Shown: piece after piece, positions 18,001-25,598 of the stretch | Layout of the letters: each line of letters opens with the position of its first letter | Numbering within the stretch: position 1 is the stretch's first letter | Source: Methylophilus sp. 13 | GTDB lineage: Bacteria > Pseudomonadota > Gammaproteobacteria > Burkholderiales > Methylophilaceae | Length of the DNA: 64,000 nt | Assembly: GCF_015354335.1 (NCBI RefSeq) | Contig: NZ_JADKYR010000005.1 | Coordinates: 1-64,000, forward strand | Reading direction: 5' to 3' | Notes under the pieces: model-generated | Database searches by the model: none | What the model saw: only the letters and a program-made list of their open reading frames with translations | What the model was told of the DNA's origin: nothing | Translations under genes and position numbers: made by a program

Positions 18001-18104
18001 ACCCCAATTTTAAGCGCTGGCTGACTGAAACAGTCTTCGACGCGACCTACAAGTCGAGCGCGTTTACTTCAAATGAGCCGTCGTTTAATAGCTCTTCCGC
18101 TTAA
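15033..18104 (+). CDS. hsdR: Type I restriction enzyme motor/nuclease subunit HsdR
   Basis: 1023 residues from ATG 15033, with AGGAGG six bases upstream; ATG 15027 lies directly on the Shine-Dalgarno and is unlikely. The N-terminal nuclease has Asp157 and the ELK motif (Glu171, Lys173). The superfamily-2 translocase follows: Walker A GSGKS at 325-329, DEAH at 430-433, TATP soon after, and QTLSRLNRAH as motif VI. HsdR cuts unmethylated DNA after ATP-driven translocation. All motifs are intact with no frameshift, so the system appears complete. The gene ends the GC-rich block; sequence becomes strongly AT-rich immediately after the stop. Confidence 0.97.
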   Translation: MAKTDTSERWFEARVVRGLTGVPQPEYSHALAPMDFAATHNGYVQGKPTDYNRDVALDVAQLLAFLQATQPKAVDTLELAAEGIKRTQFLHRLQGEITKRGVVDVLRKGVSHGPVHVDLYKLLPTPGNAAAADAFGKNIFSVTRQVRYSNDSGNELDLAIFINGLPVLTFELKNSLTKQTLADAIVQYQTTRSQQELLFQLGRCVAHIAVDDAEAAFCTELKGKASWFLPFNQGWNSGAGNPPNPDGLKSDYLWKQVLTRESLANIIESYAQVVEEEEADASGKKKKKRKQIFPRFHQLRTVRALLRRSHTDGVGKRYLIQHSAGSGKSNTIAWLAHQLVELRRKDDPMTAQFDSVIVITDRRALDTQIARTIKGYDHVAAIFGHSDNAQELREYLRRGKKIIVTTVQKFPFILDELGDLSDRKFALLIDEAHSSQGGKTTARMHEALGGKVAEEEFEEDSTQDAVNAEIEKRIASRKLLANASYFAFTATPKNKTLELFGEKTLVGDKVQFCSPEELTYTTKQAIQEKFILDVVENYTTYDSFYQVAKTVADDPEFDKVKALKKIRHYVESHDKAIRRKAEIMVDHFIAQVAGKQKIGGKARAMIVCNGIARAIDYWREVSDYLTQIKSPYKAIVAYSGDFEIGGQKKTEADLNGFPSKDIPPNLKQDPYRFLIVANKFVTGFDEPLLHTMYVDKPLAGVLAVQTLSRLNRAHPQKHDTFVLDFADNAEAVKAAFQDYYRATIQTGETDANKLHDLKAELDGQQVYSWQQVEDLVTLYLSGADRDKLDPILDACVAEYTDKLGEDDQVKFKGKAKAFVRSYGFLAAILSYGHPTWEKLSIFLNFLIPKLPAPKEEDLSKGVLETIDMDSYRVEAKAALKMAMADSDATVEPIPPASAGGKGEAEIDRLSAIIKTFNDLFGNIEWKDEDKIRKVIAVDIPSRVAQDKAYQNAQANSDKQNAKLEHDKALNRVVLELLSDHTELFKQFSDNPNFKRWLTETVFDATYKSSAFTSNEPSFNSSSA

Positions 18105-18270
18105 ATTTTGTCCTCCGGCTCTAGGAGCTACTTTTGTTGGAGTAATGTTATCCAGAATTACTTTGGTTAAAATATGGGTTAAAACTAGTTAGGGCATCAT
18201 TTCTTTAATTTAACCCATTGATATTTATGCTTTATTTTACTTGTCATGTTATGTCATAGCACTATGATTT

Positions 18271-18344
18271 GTATTTCAAAACACAATAGTCAATATTTCA
18301 AAACTCGTTAACTGCCAATTAGATTTATATTTCAAAACACAATA
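18271..18344. repeat. Iteron-like 17-bp repeats (cluster)
   Basis: The motif TATTTCAAAACACAATA occurs at 18272-18288 and 18328-18344, with a shorter related copy TATTTCAAAACTC at 18294-18306. The first copy extends to a 19-bp identity with 19586-19604 (flanking G on both sides). Same-strand 17-bp repeats near a TrfA-type gene are what one expects of initiator binding sites. Confidence 0.75.
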
Positions 18345-18398
18345 CCCATTTTTCTTAAGGGCGTATGAAATTTACTACAAACATCTGCGGATTTAAGT

Positions 18399-18563
18399 GT
18401 TGTCGTTGGTAATTCAACTAGAGATTTTTTGCAATTCAAGTTGAGAGTGTCGTTTCAATAAAATCATATATTTAATAATGCAGTTGTCGTTTGTAATTCA
18501 ACTTGAGATTTTTGTAATTCAAGTCGAGAGTGTTATTTAAATTAAATCATATAGTTAATGAAG
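18399..18563. repeat. 84-bp imperfect tandem duplication with internal repeats
   Basis: The unit starting at 18399 (GTTGTCGTTGGTAATTCAAC) recurs from 18483 (GTTGTCGTTTGTAATTCAAC) and continues with clear similarity to about 18563. Each unit contains two copies of a 14-base box of the form AATTCAASTTGAGA, at 18411, 18433, 18495 and 18516. Spacing within each unit is 21-22 bases, two helical turns. The boxes are partly self-complementary (TTCAAGTTGA-like), so a dimeric DNA-binding protein could sit there. Confidence 0.75.
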
Positions 18564-18772
18564 CTCTTATCCTAACCAATTCATAAAAGGGGCTTTTTAC
18601 TAAATTTGAGATCTAAGTTAATAAATAGGTTAATTGCAATCCGACATCAATCAGATCGCATTGGGCAATCCATGATACGGTATCGATTAACTTACGCTAA
18701 TTTAGGTACCACTACACAAAGGACAAGTCGAAATAGGCTCTCATATAGCGCATGATCTTTGCCATCTGCATC

Positions 18773-19543
18773 CTAGAAGACTGGGGCCACTTTCATTTGC
18801 GACCATGCTAGACGGGAGACTAGATTGGGGGCCATTGATGAGAGAACAGCTTTCACTGCTTCGAAGTAGTAGCCGGGAGCGTATGGATCAACGAATATCT
18901 GCTCGGCGAAAGCTTCGATGTCCCATGGTATCGATAGGCTGGATGGAGGGCTATCGGGCTCTGGCGGCGACCCCCAGTACCAAACCAGTCTCACTTCTCG
19001 CTCGTGAGCGAACGAAGCTCTTTTGTGCATGACCGGATAGAAGGCATTCGCGTCAGGAAACCAGGCAGTGGAGTAGTCAATGTAGCGAACAAGACCGATA
19101 TAGACTTCGCCCACTTGTTCAATTGACTGGACCAACTTTGCGTAGGTCGTTTGTATTGCCACCCCGCCGCTTAGCCCACCATAGAGTCGCCACATTGCCT
19201 CGGACTCGTGCTCGTTCGCATGCCAACACGATACGAAGGTTGACTGCCGCGACTTTCGATAGAAGCCTTTGAGGTCCTTGTAGCCATTCTCTGAGCCGAC
19301 ATTCTTGAGAAATCTGTCGATTCCAGTTGCTGTGAGTTGAGTAGTAGATCCTTCGTACGGATCTGCTAACTGATCAAGTCGCGCTAAGTATAGCTTTCGC
19401 GATTGAATGAGAGAGATGAGCTTGGCAAGATCCATATAGCGCCAGACCTTGACGTTCGCATCTCGCGGCTGAGGAAAGCACGGATGGGAGAGCCGTTTCG
19501 GCAGAGCATGCGACTCTGGAATGGGTGGTGCAGATTGACTCAT
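18773..19543 (-). CDS. DUF2971 domain protein (function unknown)
   Basis: 256 residues. Recognisable DUF2971 features are an N-terminal WRYMDLAKLISLIQSRKLYLARLDQLADPYEG segment read in pieces (WRYMDLAKLI, then LYLARLDQLADP), the central FVSCWHANEHESEAMWRLYG, and GVAIQTTYAKL. The family is widespread on mobile elements and in defence neighbourhoods but its biochemical role is not established; conserved Cys/His and Trp-rich motifs suggest an enzyme-like fold. It is transcribed toward hsdR and shares the repeat-containing DNA with the TrfA-like gene. No signal peptide or membrane segment. Confidence 0.75.
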   Translation of the reverse strand: MSQSAPPIPESHALPKRLSHPCFPQPRDANVKVWRYMDLAKLISLIQSRKLYLARLDQLADPYEGSTTQLTATGIDRFLKNVGSENGYKDLKGFYRKSRQSTFVSCWHANEHESEAMWRLYGGLSGGVAIQTTYAKLVQSIEQVGEVYIGLVRYIDYSTAWFPDANAFYPVMHKRASFAHEREVRLVWYWGSPPEPDSPPSSLSIPWDIEAFAEQIFVDPYAPGYYFEAVKAVLSSMAPNLVSRLAWSQMKVAPVF

Positions 19544-19585
19544 AGATGGCTGAAAATAATTATAGAGACAAAAATTAACCTAACT

Positions 19586-19604
19586 GTATTTCAAAACACA
19601 ATAG
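19586..19604. repeat. Iteron-like repeat, third full copy
   Basis: GTATTTCAAAACACAATAG, identical over 19 bases to 18271-18289. It lies between the DUF2971 start and the 3' end of the trfA-like gene. Confidence 0.8.
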
Positions 19605-19610
19605 ACCACT

Positions 19611-20456
19611 TTATTTTCGTTTCACATGAACAAGCTCACCATTAATTTTCCATGACTCTAAGAAATCGACTTTTACAAGTAGATTTAGTGCAATTTCAAG
19701 ATTTTGTCTCAAAGATGATTTGCTCTGAGTTGTCAGGCCTGCGCCTCTTTTTAATGTACAGATTTTTACTGGAAATGGTTTATTATGGCTTGCATAATAA
19801 CAATGTAGCCATGTTGATAAACCTTCTGGCAATGCCAACCGTTGAGCCCACTCAATCCGTGTGTAATAAACTTCTCCAAATAGATTAACTAATTCTGGCG
19901 CAATTCTAACTTCATACTGACAAAGCGTATTACCAGCTTCATCACTCCATCTAAAAAACGGAAGCATTGATAGGCTTACACCTTTTTTGAGCCGTGTTGA
20001 CGTAATTGATAACGAGGTTGCTTGCATACGGTTGAGACATAATCTAAGTCTGATGTAGCTCTTTCCATTGACAGACCATCCAAGATTTTTGCAGAACCAA
20101 TAGGGTGTGAATTTGACAATGCTCCCTATCGGATACTCGCGGGCTAAGTGTAGTAGTTGCAACCAAACTGTTTGATCATCTTGCCTTAACTCTTCGCCAG
20201 TAAATGAAATACTTCCCGCACCAATTAACCCAATTTCAGCTTGTCTTAAATAAGCACGGGGTTGATTTCGATTCTTTGCTGAGAAAAGTGAAGATTGGGC
20301 GATTTCATTTGGAATGCAGCGAAAGTTATCCCTCCAAAAAGGAATTAACTTATTTTTATGGGGAATTGGCTCTAAAGTCTGATTTTTTGTGGAGTGAGTT
20401 GAGCGCCCACTAAATATATCTATGTAATATCTAGTTGAAGGGAGTCGATTATTCAT
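19611..20456 (-). CDS. trfA: TrfA-like plasmid replication initiator
   Basis: 281 residues. The central part is typical of TrfA: NEIAQSSLFSAKNRNQPRAY, then ISFTGEELRQDDQTVWLQLL, then the FTPYWFCKNLGWSVNG region, and a C-terminal winged-helix part with the LPEGLSTWLHCYYASH segment. TrfA of broad-host-range IncP plasmids binds iterons and recruits host DnaB to start replication. The gene overlaps the upstream AlpA-like gene by ATGA, and iteron-like repeats lie just past its 3' end. In a chromosome it implies that the island derives from, or can exist as, a replicating plasmid-like element. Codon use is AT-rich, unlike the host genes beyond the tRNA. Confidence 0.85.
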   Translation of the reverse strand: MNNRLPSTRYYIDIFSGRSTHSTKNQTLEPIPHKNKLIPFWRDNFRCIPNEIAQSSLFSAKNRNQPRAYLRQAEIGLIGAGSISFTGEELRQDDQTVWLQLLHLAREYPIGSIVKFTPYWFCKNLGWSVNGKSYIRLRLCLNRMQATSLSITSTRLKKGVSLSMLPFFRWSDEAGNTLCQYEVRIAPELVNLFGEVYYTRIEWAQRLALPEGLSTWLHCYYASHNKPFPVKICTLKRGAGLTTQSKSSLRQNLEIALNLLVKVDFLESWKINGELVHVKRK

Positions 20457-20758
20457 TTGGCATCCTTCAAATTCGGGATGCGATTTCTTCGAGCTATTTG
20501 ATCTGCTTTAGTTGGTCGCCCTGGCCTAGACTTAATATCACTGGGTGTTTGGTTGTTAGTCGATAAATCTGGCTCCAAATTTATGTATTTTCGAATCCAC
20601 GATTCAACATCCTCTTCACGCCAAAGCAACCTCTTAGTGCCAGGTAATTTGCAGATTGGAGGTAGAGCCTTGGGGTTACGCGTTCTGTCGCTGCGAATGC
20701 TTGTTACAGATTTATTAATGAGTAGAGATAATTCCTCAATTGTGATCAGGCTTTTCAT
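20453..20758 (-). CDS. AlpA/excisionase-like helix-turn-helix protein
   Basis: 101 residues. The N-terminal ~65 residues fit the AlpA/MerR-like winged-helix family: ITIEELSLLINKSVTSIRSD, then LPPICKLPGTKRLLWREEDVESWI. A basic tail (PGRPTKADQIARRNR) follows and could act as an AT-hook-like arm (GRP core). Such proteins act as excisionases or activators of integrase genes on tRNA-integrated islands. It is the first gene of a two-gene unit with the TrfA-like initiator and is the island gene nearest to the tRNA. No integrase gene is in view, so its target is unclear. Confidence 0.8.
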   Translation of the reverse strand: MKSLITIEELSLLINKSVTSIRSDRTRNPKALPPICKLPGTKRLLWREEDVESWIRKYINLEPDLSTNNQTPSDIKSRPGRPTKADQIARRNRIPNLKDAK

Positions 20759-21273
20759 GGGCGAAGTCTTTCGTTCCGCATCAGGTTTGATACGGTTCGA
20801 ATGAGTCCGCGGCAGCCATGCAATGTTATTGTTTAAACTTCCACCAGCTCCGCCAAGTGGTGAGAACTATCGCATGACGGGGTTGTGCCCCTATTCGCCC
20901 TGCTCTCCTAATATTTTGTACACTTTATACTCCAGCCTCATTCTGACTGGTTGTAAAAACATTAGGCGATTGCTTTGCAGCATCCTTTCTTTTCACCTAA
21001 CTATGCTCGCTTATAGAATAAGTGAATACTGGACAGCGCGCGCCTTCGTTATGTTGAATAAAATTTGTTTGCGATCAAATTTTAAACTTTGTTTTTTTAC
21101 GAAGATCTTCTTACGTTTCCCCAGTGCATTAGGGTTAATGTACTTGAAAAACATACCAATGTCTAGCATTGTTATGGCACAAATCTGGCACAATAAGTGT
21201 GCTTAACTGTGCAATAGTGTGCAATGAAGTGCAATTAATTTATATTTTAACTCATTGATTTTAAATGATTATG
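20759..21273. other. Non-coding island end next to tRNA-Arg
   Basis: About 515 bases between the AlpA-like gene and the tRNA with no gene I can support; the open frame at 20823-21206 has no family likeness and no ribosome binding site. It contains the phased TGTGC/GGCAC repeats at 21176-21236. It should carry the promoter of the alpA-trfA unit and, if the island integrated here, one attachment end. Confidence 0.6.
21176..21236. repeat. Helically phased short repeats next to tRNA-Arg
   Basis: Two GGCAC boxes (21176-21180, 21187-21191) are followed by four boxes of the form TGTGC or AGTGC in 10-base units: GTGTGCTTAA, CTGTGCAATA, GTGTGCAATG and AAGTGCAATT (21197-21236). The 10-11 base period places all boxes on one face of DNA. 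This resembles arm-type sites for an integrase or excisionase, 37 bases from the tRNA 3' end. Confidence 0.7.
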
Positions 21274-21350
21274 TGGTGCGCCCGGCGGGAGTCGAACCCA
21301 CGACCCTTGGCTTCGGAAACCAATACTCTATCCAGCTGAGCTACGGGCGC
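21274..21350 (-). tRNA. tRNA-Arg (anticodon CCG)
   Basis: 77 bases on the minus strand with the CCA end encoded. The acceptor stem GCGCCCG pairs with CGGGCGC, the anticodon stem TTGGT/GCCAA encloses the loop TTCCGAA (anticodon CCG, reads CGG), and the T arm GTGGGTTCGACTCCCGC is standard. Its 3' end faces the accessory island, the usual orientation for tRNA-integrated elements. A second copy of the tRNA 3' end was not found in the window. Confidence 0.97.
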
Positions 21351-21440
21351 AATCCTGCCATTATATCAAATTAAGTGCGGCTGGCTTCGCTTGTCGCCGC
21401 TCAATTTTTAGGTGTGTTTGATTCAAAGCGTTTCTCGCTG

Positions 21441-22475
21441 TTACTTAAACTTGATCTTTTTGATCAAGTTAGTTTCGCCTCTGTAGTAATAGGCTTCGTA
21501 TGAGATTTTCTTCAGAGAGTAGACTTTTTCAATGACAATCTTGTCAGCGCCTATATTCTGCGCGTTTACATGGGCTTGTCTTGGCGCGTCCAGCGCTGTG
21601 AATGGAATAATCCTTTCAAATTCAAAGCCTTCGCCGTATTTGAACTCGATGGTGTAGATTAAATCATCCCAGTTTAGCGTGGCGTCATAGCCCTTGGAGA
21701 CGCGGACGATATGTACGTTGGGGTCATGTGCTTCTTGAATGCGGATGATGGCACTGTTGAGCAAGACGACGCCTGACAAGACCATGGCACCGTAGCCAAC
21801 TTTGCTGAAGAGGCTGATGGAGATTTTAGGCAGCACGTATTTCATCAGGTAGGTGGCTGCGACGGCGGCAATGGCAACAAGCAAGCCGATGGTTAGTGCT
21901 TTTAGCGTAAATAATCCGAAATAGGCATATAGGCCCAGTTTGACGATGTGCAGAAAAATCTCATTGGCTGCGCGGGTGGCGATGATTTCTTCTTTGCTGA
22001 GCCCGTATCTGAGGTAAACACCATTGAACAAGACGCCGACTGCGCCGGTGAGGGCGGAGATAAAGCCTGCGAGAAAACCGATGAATTTAAGAAAGTGGTT
22101 GGATAGCGCGGGTTTGTCTGCACTGGGGGCGGCGGTTTTTTTGAAGAGGTAGGGCAGGTTGCAGACCAGAAAAATGGCCATGCACAGCTCGATGTACATC
22201 GGCGCCAGGTAGCTGAGTAGCCAGGCGCCGACGATCACCCCCAGTAAGGCGAGGGGCAGAAAGTGCCTGACGATGCGCCAGTTAATGTGCTGGAAGAACA
22301 AATAGAGCTTGGTCAGTGAACTCACTGAGGTGCCTACCGATAGCGCCGCTGGCACCTGAGACGCCGGGAGCACGTGGCCCAGAATGGGGATCAGTAGCAG
22401 GCCTGCTCCGCCGCCGCAAACCATACTGATTGCAAATGCGATGAAGGCAATGAGGAAAACATTTAAATAAATCAT
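21441..22475 (-). CDS. TauE/SafE-family permease with C-terminal soluble domain
   Basis: About 344 residues from ATG 22475; the frame stays open to a TTG at 22535, so the start is uncertain. The first ~250 residues form the TauE/SafE (TSUP) fold: two halves of hydrophobic helices with the glycine-rich motifs MVCGGGAGLLLIP and GFISALTGAVGVLFNGV. Such permeases export or import sulfite, sulfoacetate or other organic anions. The last ~100 residues are polar and form a soluble domain unlike the basic family, perhaps regulatory or substrate binding. It is the first host gene after the tRNA. Substrate cannot be predicted. Confidence 0.85.
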   Translation of the reverse strand: MIYLNVFLIAFIAFAISMVCGGGAGLLLIPILGHVLPASQVPAALSVGTSVSSLTKLYLFFQHINWRIVRHFLPLALLGVIVGAWLLSYLAPMYIELCMAIFLVCNLPYLFKKTAAPSADKPALSNHFLKFIGFLAGFISALTGAVGVLFNGVYLRYGLSKEEIIATRAANEIFLHIVKLGLYAYFGLFTLKALTIGLLVAIAAVAATYLMKYVLPKISISLFSKVGYGAMVLSGVVLLNSAIIRIQEAHDPNVHIVRVSKGYDATLNWDDLIYTIEFKYGEGFEFERIIPFTALDAPRQAHVNAQNIGADKIVIEKVYSLKKISYEAYYYRGETNLIKKIKFK

Positions 22476-22705
22476 GTGGGGCAGGGCAGGCGTTATGTTT
22501 GTGGTTGCATTTGAAACGCTTAAATCATAGCCCAAATGCCTGGGCTTTTAGTAAGCATCACTAAAAAAGCGGCAGTCGTTTGGCGGGCAGGGGGGTAGCG
22601 CTCACCTTGCCTTGACCCGGGGAGCGTACTAAAGGTTGCAATAATCGTGTCATAGAGCGTGACTATGCTTGGCTGATAAATCTAAACATATGAGGATATA
22701 GCACG

Positions 22706-23845
22706 ATGAAAGCCATGATTTTAGCAGCGGGGAAGGGCACTCGCGTTCGGCCACTGACTTATGATTTACCCAAGCCGATGATTCCGGTGCTGGGCAAGCC
22801 GGTGATGGCTTATCTGGTGGAGCACCTGGCATTGCATGGGGTGGCGGATATTATGGTCAATGTCAGTTATCTGCACAAAAAGATTCAGGATTACTTTGAG
22901 GATGGTCATCGTTTTGGCGTGAATATCGGCTACTCGTTTGAGGGGGATATTGTGGATGGCCAGGTGGTGCCGCATGCAGTGGGCTCAGCCGGTGGCATGC
23001 GCAAGATTCAGGACTTTAGCGGTTTTTTTGATGAAACGACGATCGTGTTGTGCGGGGATGCGATTATTGACCTGGACATTACGCGTGCGGTGAAAGAGCA
23101 CAAGGAAAAAGGCGCACTGGCGAGCCTGGTGACCATGCAGGTGTCTATGGACAAGGTGTCTGGCTATGGCGTGGTGGTGACCAACAATGAAGGGCGCATT
23201 ATTTCGTTTCAGGAGAAGCCTAGCCAGCTGGAGGCGCGCTCTAACTGGGCGAGCACTGGCATTTATATTTTTGAGCCGGAGGTGCTGGACTTGATCCCTT
23301 CTGGCAGCGAGTTTGATATTGGCTCGGATTTGTTTCCATTATTGGTGCAAAAAGGCTTGCCGTTTTATGCGATCCAGCATCCGTTTAACTGGATTGATAT
23401 TGGCGTGGTGACCGATTACTGGCTGGTGATGCAGCAAATGATGCAAGGCTTCTTCCCGTCGATGCCGATTCCGGGCACGCAGGTGAAACCGGGTGTGTGG
23501 GTGGGCCTCAATGTGCATATTGACTGGGAGCACACGCAGATTGAGGGGCCGGTATACATTGGTTCTGGTAGCCGGATTGATAAAAATACCCGCATTGTTG
23601 GCCCAACCTGGATTAACTCGGGTTGCCATATCCAGCGCGACAGTACCGTGATCCGCTCCATTTTGTTTGATTACACCCGTATTGCGCAGGGCTATGAAAT
23701 TGTTGAGCGCATCGTCTGTGGCGAGTATTGCGTAGACCGTAATGGCCGCATGGTGCATATGGATGATGATAGCTGCGACATTATCTGGACTGATGCACGG
23801 GAAAAAGTGGTGTATCCGCAAAACTACGCTTATGCGAGGTTGTAA
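22706..23845 (+). CDS. Sugar-phosphate nucleotidyltransferase with left-handed beta-helix domain
   Basis: 379 residues. The N-terminal nucleotidyltransferase domain starts MILAAGKGTRVRPLTYDLPKP, the signature loop for NTP binding with the conserved Lys of KPM; catalytic GDAIIDLD follows near residue 115. The C-terminal part (about 255-379) has hexapeptide-repeat-like segments (IEGPVYIGSGSRIDKNTRIVG split over two turns), typical of mannose-1-phosphate guanylyltransferase or glucose-1-phosphate transferases. The product is an NDP-sugar for polysaccharide or glycan synthesis. It stands alone between a permease and a PEP-CTERM protein; precise sugar is not decidable from sequence by eye. Confidence 0.88.
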   Translation: MKAMILAAGKGTRVRPLTYDLPKPMIPVLGKPVMAYLVEHLALHGVADIMVNVSYLHKKIQDYFEDGHRFGVNIGYSFEGDIVDGQVVPHAVGSAGGMRKIQDFSGFFDETTIVLCGDAIIDLDITRAVKEHKEKGALASLVTMQVSMDKVSGYGVVVTNNEGRIISFQEKPSQLEARSNWASTGIYIFEPEVLDLIPSGSEFDIGSDLFPLLVQKGLPFYAIQHPFNWIDIGVVTDYWLVMQQMMQGFFPSMPIPGTQVKPGVWVGLNVHIDWEHTQIEGPVYIGSGSRIDKNTRIVGPTWINSGCHIQRDSTVIRSILFDYTRIAQGYEIVERIVCGEYCVDRNGRMVHMDDDSCDIIWTDAREKVVYPQNYAYARL

Positions 23846-23890
23846 TTTCAGCGCGGTTTGATTTTAAATGACTAGTCCGTTTTCATTTGA

Positions 23891-23908
23891 TTGACATTTA
23901 ACTGTCAA
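23891..23908. promoter_or_regulatory. Palindrome upstream of the PEP-CTERM gene
   Basis: TTGACA, six bases, then TGTCAA at 23891-23908. TTGACA could also be a -35 box, but no good -10 hexamer follows at 16-18 bases. Possible operator 56 bases ahead of the start at 23964. Confidence 0.35.
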
Positions 23909-23963
23909 GGATTTGTCATGCATGATGCCTATGCTTTTCTCACTTTATGAGGAGAGTATACAC

Positions 23964-25448
23964 ATGAAAAAAATGACTTTAATGATTGGCTTGCTAGTGG
24001 GCAGCATGGGCGTGGCTGAGGCTGCAACCAGTTACCAGATTAGCAAAGAATGGACCTTTAGCCATAGTGGGAGTGGTTATTTGTCTGAAATTCCGGCATT
24101 TGATGCCATGACCAATACTTTATGGGTCGCAGGCGTCAAAGGCGTAGATGTTTTGAATGCGGCTACTGGCAGCCTGGTGCAGCATATTGACACCAGTAGC
24201 TTCGGTAACATCAATAGCGTCAGCATCAGCAATGGCATGGCGGCATTTGCCATCGAAAACAGTGCACGTACTCAACCGGGGATCGTGCAGTTATATAACA
24301 CCACAACCAGAAGCCTTGCGTCTGGGACTAACACATTTACGGTCGGTGCATTGCCAGATATGCTGACTTTTACGCCGGATGGCAGCAAGATTTTGGTTGC
24401 CAATGAAGGAACCCCAGATGTGTATGGCACACGTAAAGGCAGCACGGTGCCACGCGTATTCAATCCGGCAGCCAATGATCCAGTCGGTAGCGTGACTATT
24501 ATTGATGTAGCCAAGCGTAGCGTGGCGGCCACTGCCACGTTGTCTGGAGTGCCTACTTCTGGTAGCCATATTCGCAATAATACTGGCATGGATTATGAGC
24601 CTGAGTATATTGCCGTCAGTGCAGATGGCAGCAAGGCTTACGTGACCCTTCAAGAGGCGAATGCCATCGGCATTTTGGATATGCACACCAATTCGTTTAC
24701 CCAGGTGGTTGGCTTGGGTGCCAAAGACTTCAGCCTGCCAGGCAACAGCATAGACCCGCTTAACAATGGTAGCGTTAATTTTATTAGTGCCAACGTAAAA
24801 GGGTTGTACATGCCTGACGGGATCGCGACTTACAACGTCGCTGGCAAGGACTACTTGGTGACTGCGAACGAAGGTGATTTCCGTGAGGATGATGGCGATC
24901 GTTCTAATGCCAGTTCATTAGGCGCGACTGGGGATTTGGCCAATATCCGCGTATCAAACACCGATTCATCTGCAGGCGATCTGTACGCCGCGGGCGCGCG
25001 TTCTTTCAGCATCCGTAATGCCGATGGTAGTCTGGTTTACGACAGTGGCGATATCCTTGATAAAGAAGCTTTTGCACGTGGGATTTATGATGACGCCCGT
25101 AGCCGCGACAAAGGGGTTGAGCCAGAAGGTGTGGACTTGTTTACCCTGGGTGGCCGTACCATCGCTGCTATCGGTTTGGAGCGAACTCTAAAAGGGGCCG
25201 TAGCGCTGTTTGATATCACTGATCCTACCAAAGTCAGCTTTATTGATATGATTGTCTCAGACGGCGACAAAGCGCCAGAAGGCTTGGTTGCGTTTGAAAA
25301 AGCCGGACAGATTTTCCTGGCGTTCTCGAATGAAAGCTCCAACACCACTTCCTTGTTCAAGGTCAGTGCTGTCCCTGAACCCGGCTCCGCAGCGATGCTG
25401 GGGATGGGCTTGCTCTCATTGGCGATGTTGCGTCGTCGACAAAAGTAG
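23964..25448 (+). CDS. Choice-of-anchor I family protein with PEP-CTERM sorting signal
   Basis: 494 residues from ATG 23964, preceded by GAGGAG at good spacing; a start at 23913 would spoil the signal peptide. Signal peptide MKKMTLMIGLLVGSMGVAEAA, then a beta-propeller-like body with repeated WVAG/TFTPDGSKILVANEG/AVSADGSKAYVTLQEANA motifs, as in choice-of-anchor I domain proteins. The C-terminus is a textbook PEP-CTERM tripartite signal: VPEPG, a hydrophobic helix, then RRR. The protein would be exported, processed by an exosortase and released or anchored at the cell surface, usually together with exopolysaccharide. No exosortase gene is in the window. A terminator follows. Confidence 0.88.
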   Translation: MKKMTLMIGLLVGSMGVAEAATSYQISKEWTFSHSGSGYLSEIPAFDAMTNTLWVAGVKGVDVLNAATGSLVQHIDTSSFGNINSVSISNGMAAFAIENSARTQPGIVQLYNTTTRSLASGTNTFTVGALPDMLTFTPDGSKILVANEGTPDVYGTRKGSTVPRVFNPAANDPVGSVTIIDVAKRSVAATATLSGVPTSGSHIRNNTGMDYEPEYIAVSADGSKAYVTLQEANAIGILDMHTNSFTQVVGLGAKDFSLPGNSIDPLNNGSVNFISANVKGLYMPDGIATYNVAGKDYLVTANEGDFREDDGDRSNASSLGATGDLANIRVSNTDSSAGDLYAAGARSFSIRNADGSLVYDSGDILDKEAFARGIYDDARSRDKGVEPEGVDLFTLGGRTIAAIGLERTLKGAVALFDITDPTKVSFIDMIVSDGDKAPEGLVAFEKAGQIFLAFSNESSNTTSLFKVSAVPEPGSAAMLGMGLLSLAMLRRRQK

Positions 25449-25471
25449 TACGGTTTTATCTGTGCGAATGT

Positions 25472-25508
25472 CAGCCGGGTCTGGGAATCAGCCCGGCTGT
25501 TTGTTTTG
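25472..25508 (+). terminator. Intrinsic terminator after the PEP-CTERM gene
   Basis: CAGCCGGG at 25472-25479 pairs with CCCGGCTG at 25492-25499, followed by a T-rich stretch. Lies 23 bases past the stop. Confidence 0.8.
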
Positions 25509-25598
25509 CATGGCAGTAAATACCGGTGCGCGTTTCCTGTCTGGCGGTTCTGCGCTATAATCACGTGGAAAATTTTTCTAACGCAACGGGATGCAGAT

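Larger units (their letters stand above)
18105..18772. other. AT-rich non-coding region with iteron-like repeats (candidate replication origin)
   Basis: About 670 bases with no supportable gene. It holds a DnaA-box-like TTATCCAGA at 18148-18156 (one mismatch to TTATCCACA), a 17-bp repeat present in two full copies plus one shorter copy, and an 84-bp tandem duplication. A third full copy of the 17-bp repeat lies beside the end of the TrfA-like gene. The combination of an initiator gene, repeats and AT-rich DNA resembles an iteron plasmid origin. Confidence 0.55.

Noticed and set aside
20823-21206. 127-codon frame near tRNA-Arg
   Set aside because: No ribosome binding site, no family likeness, lies over the phased repeats.
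21274-21350. Second copy of the tRNA 3' end as attachment site inside the window
   Set aside because: No second copy seen between 1 and 21273; the other island end must be outside.
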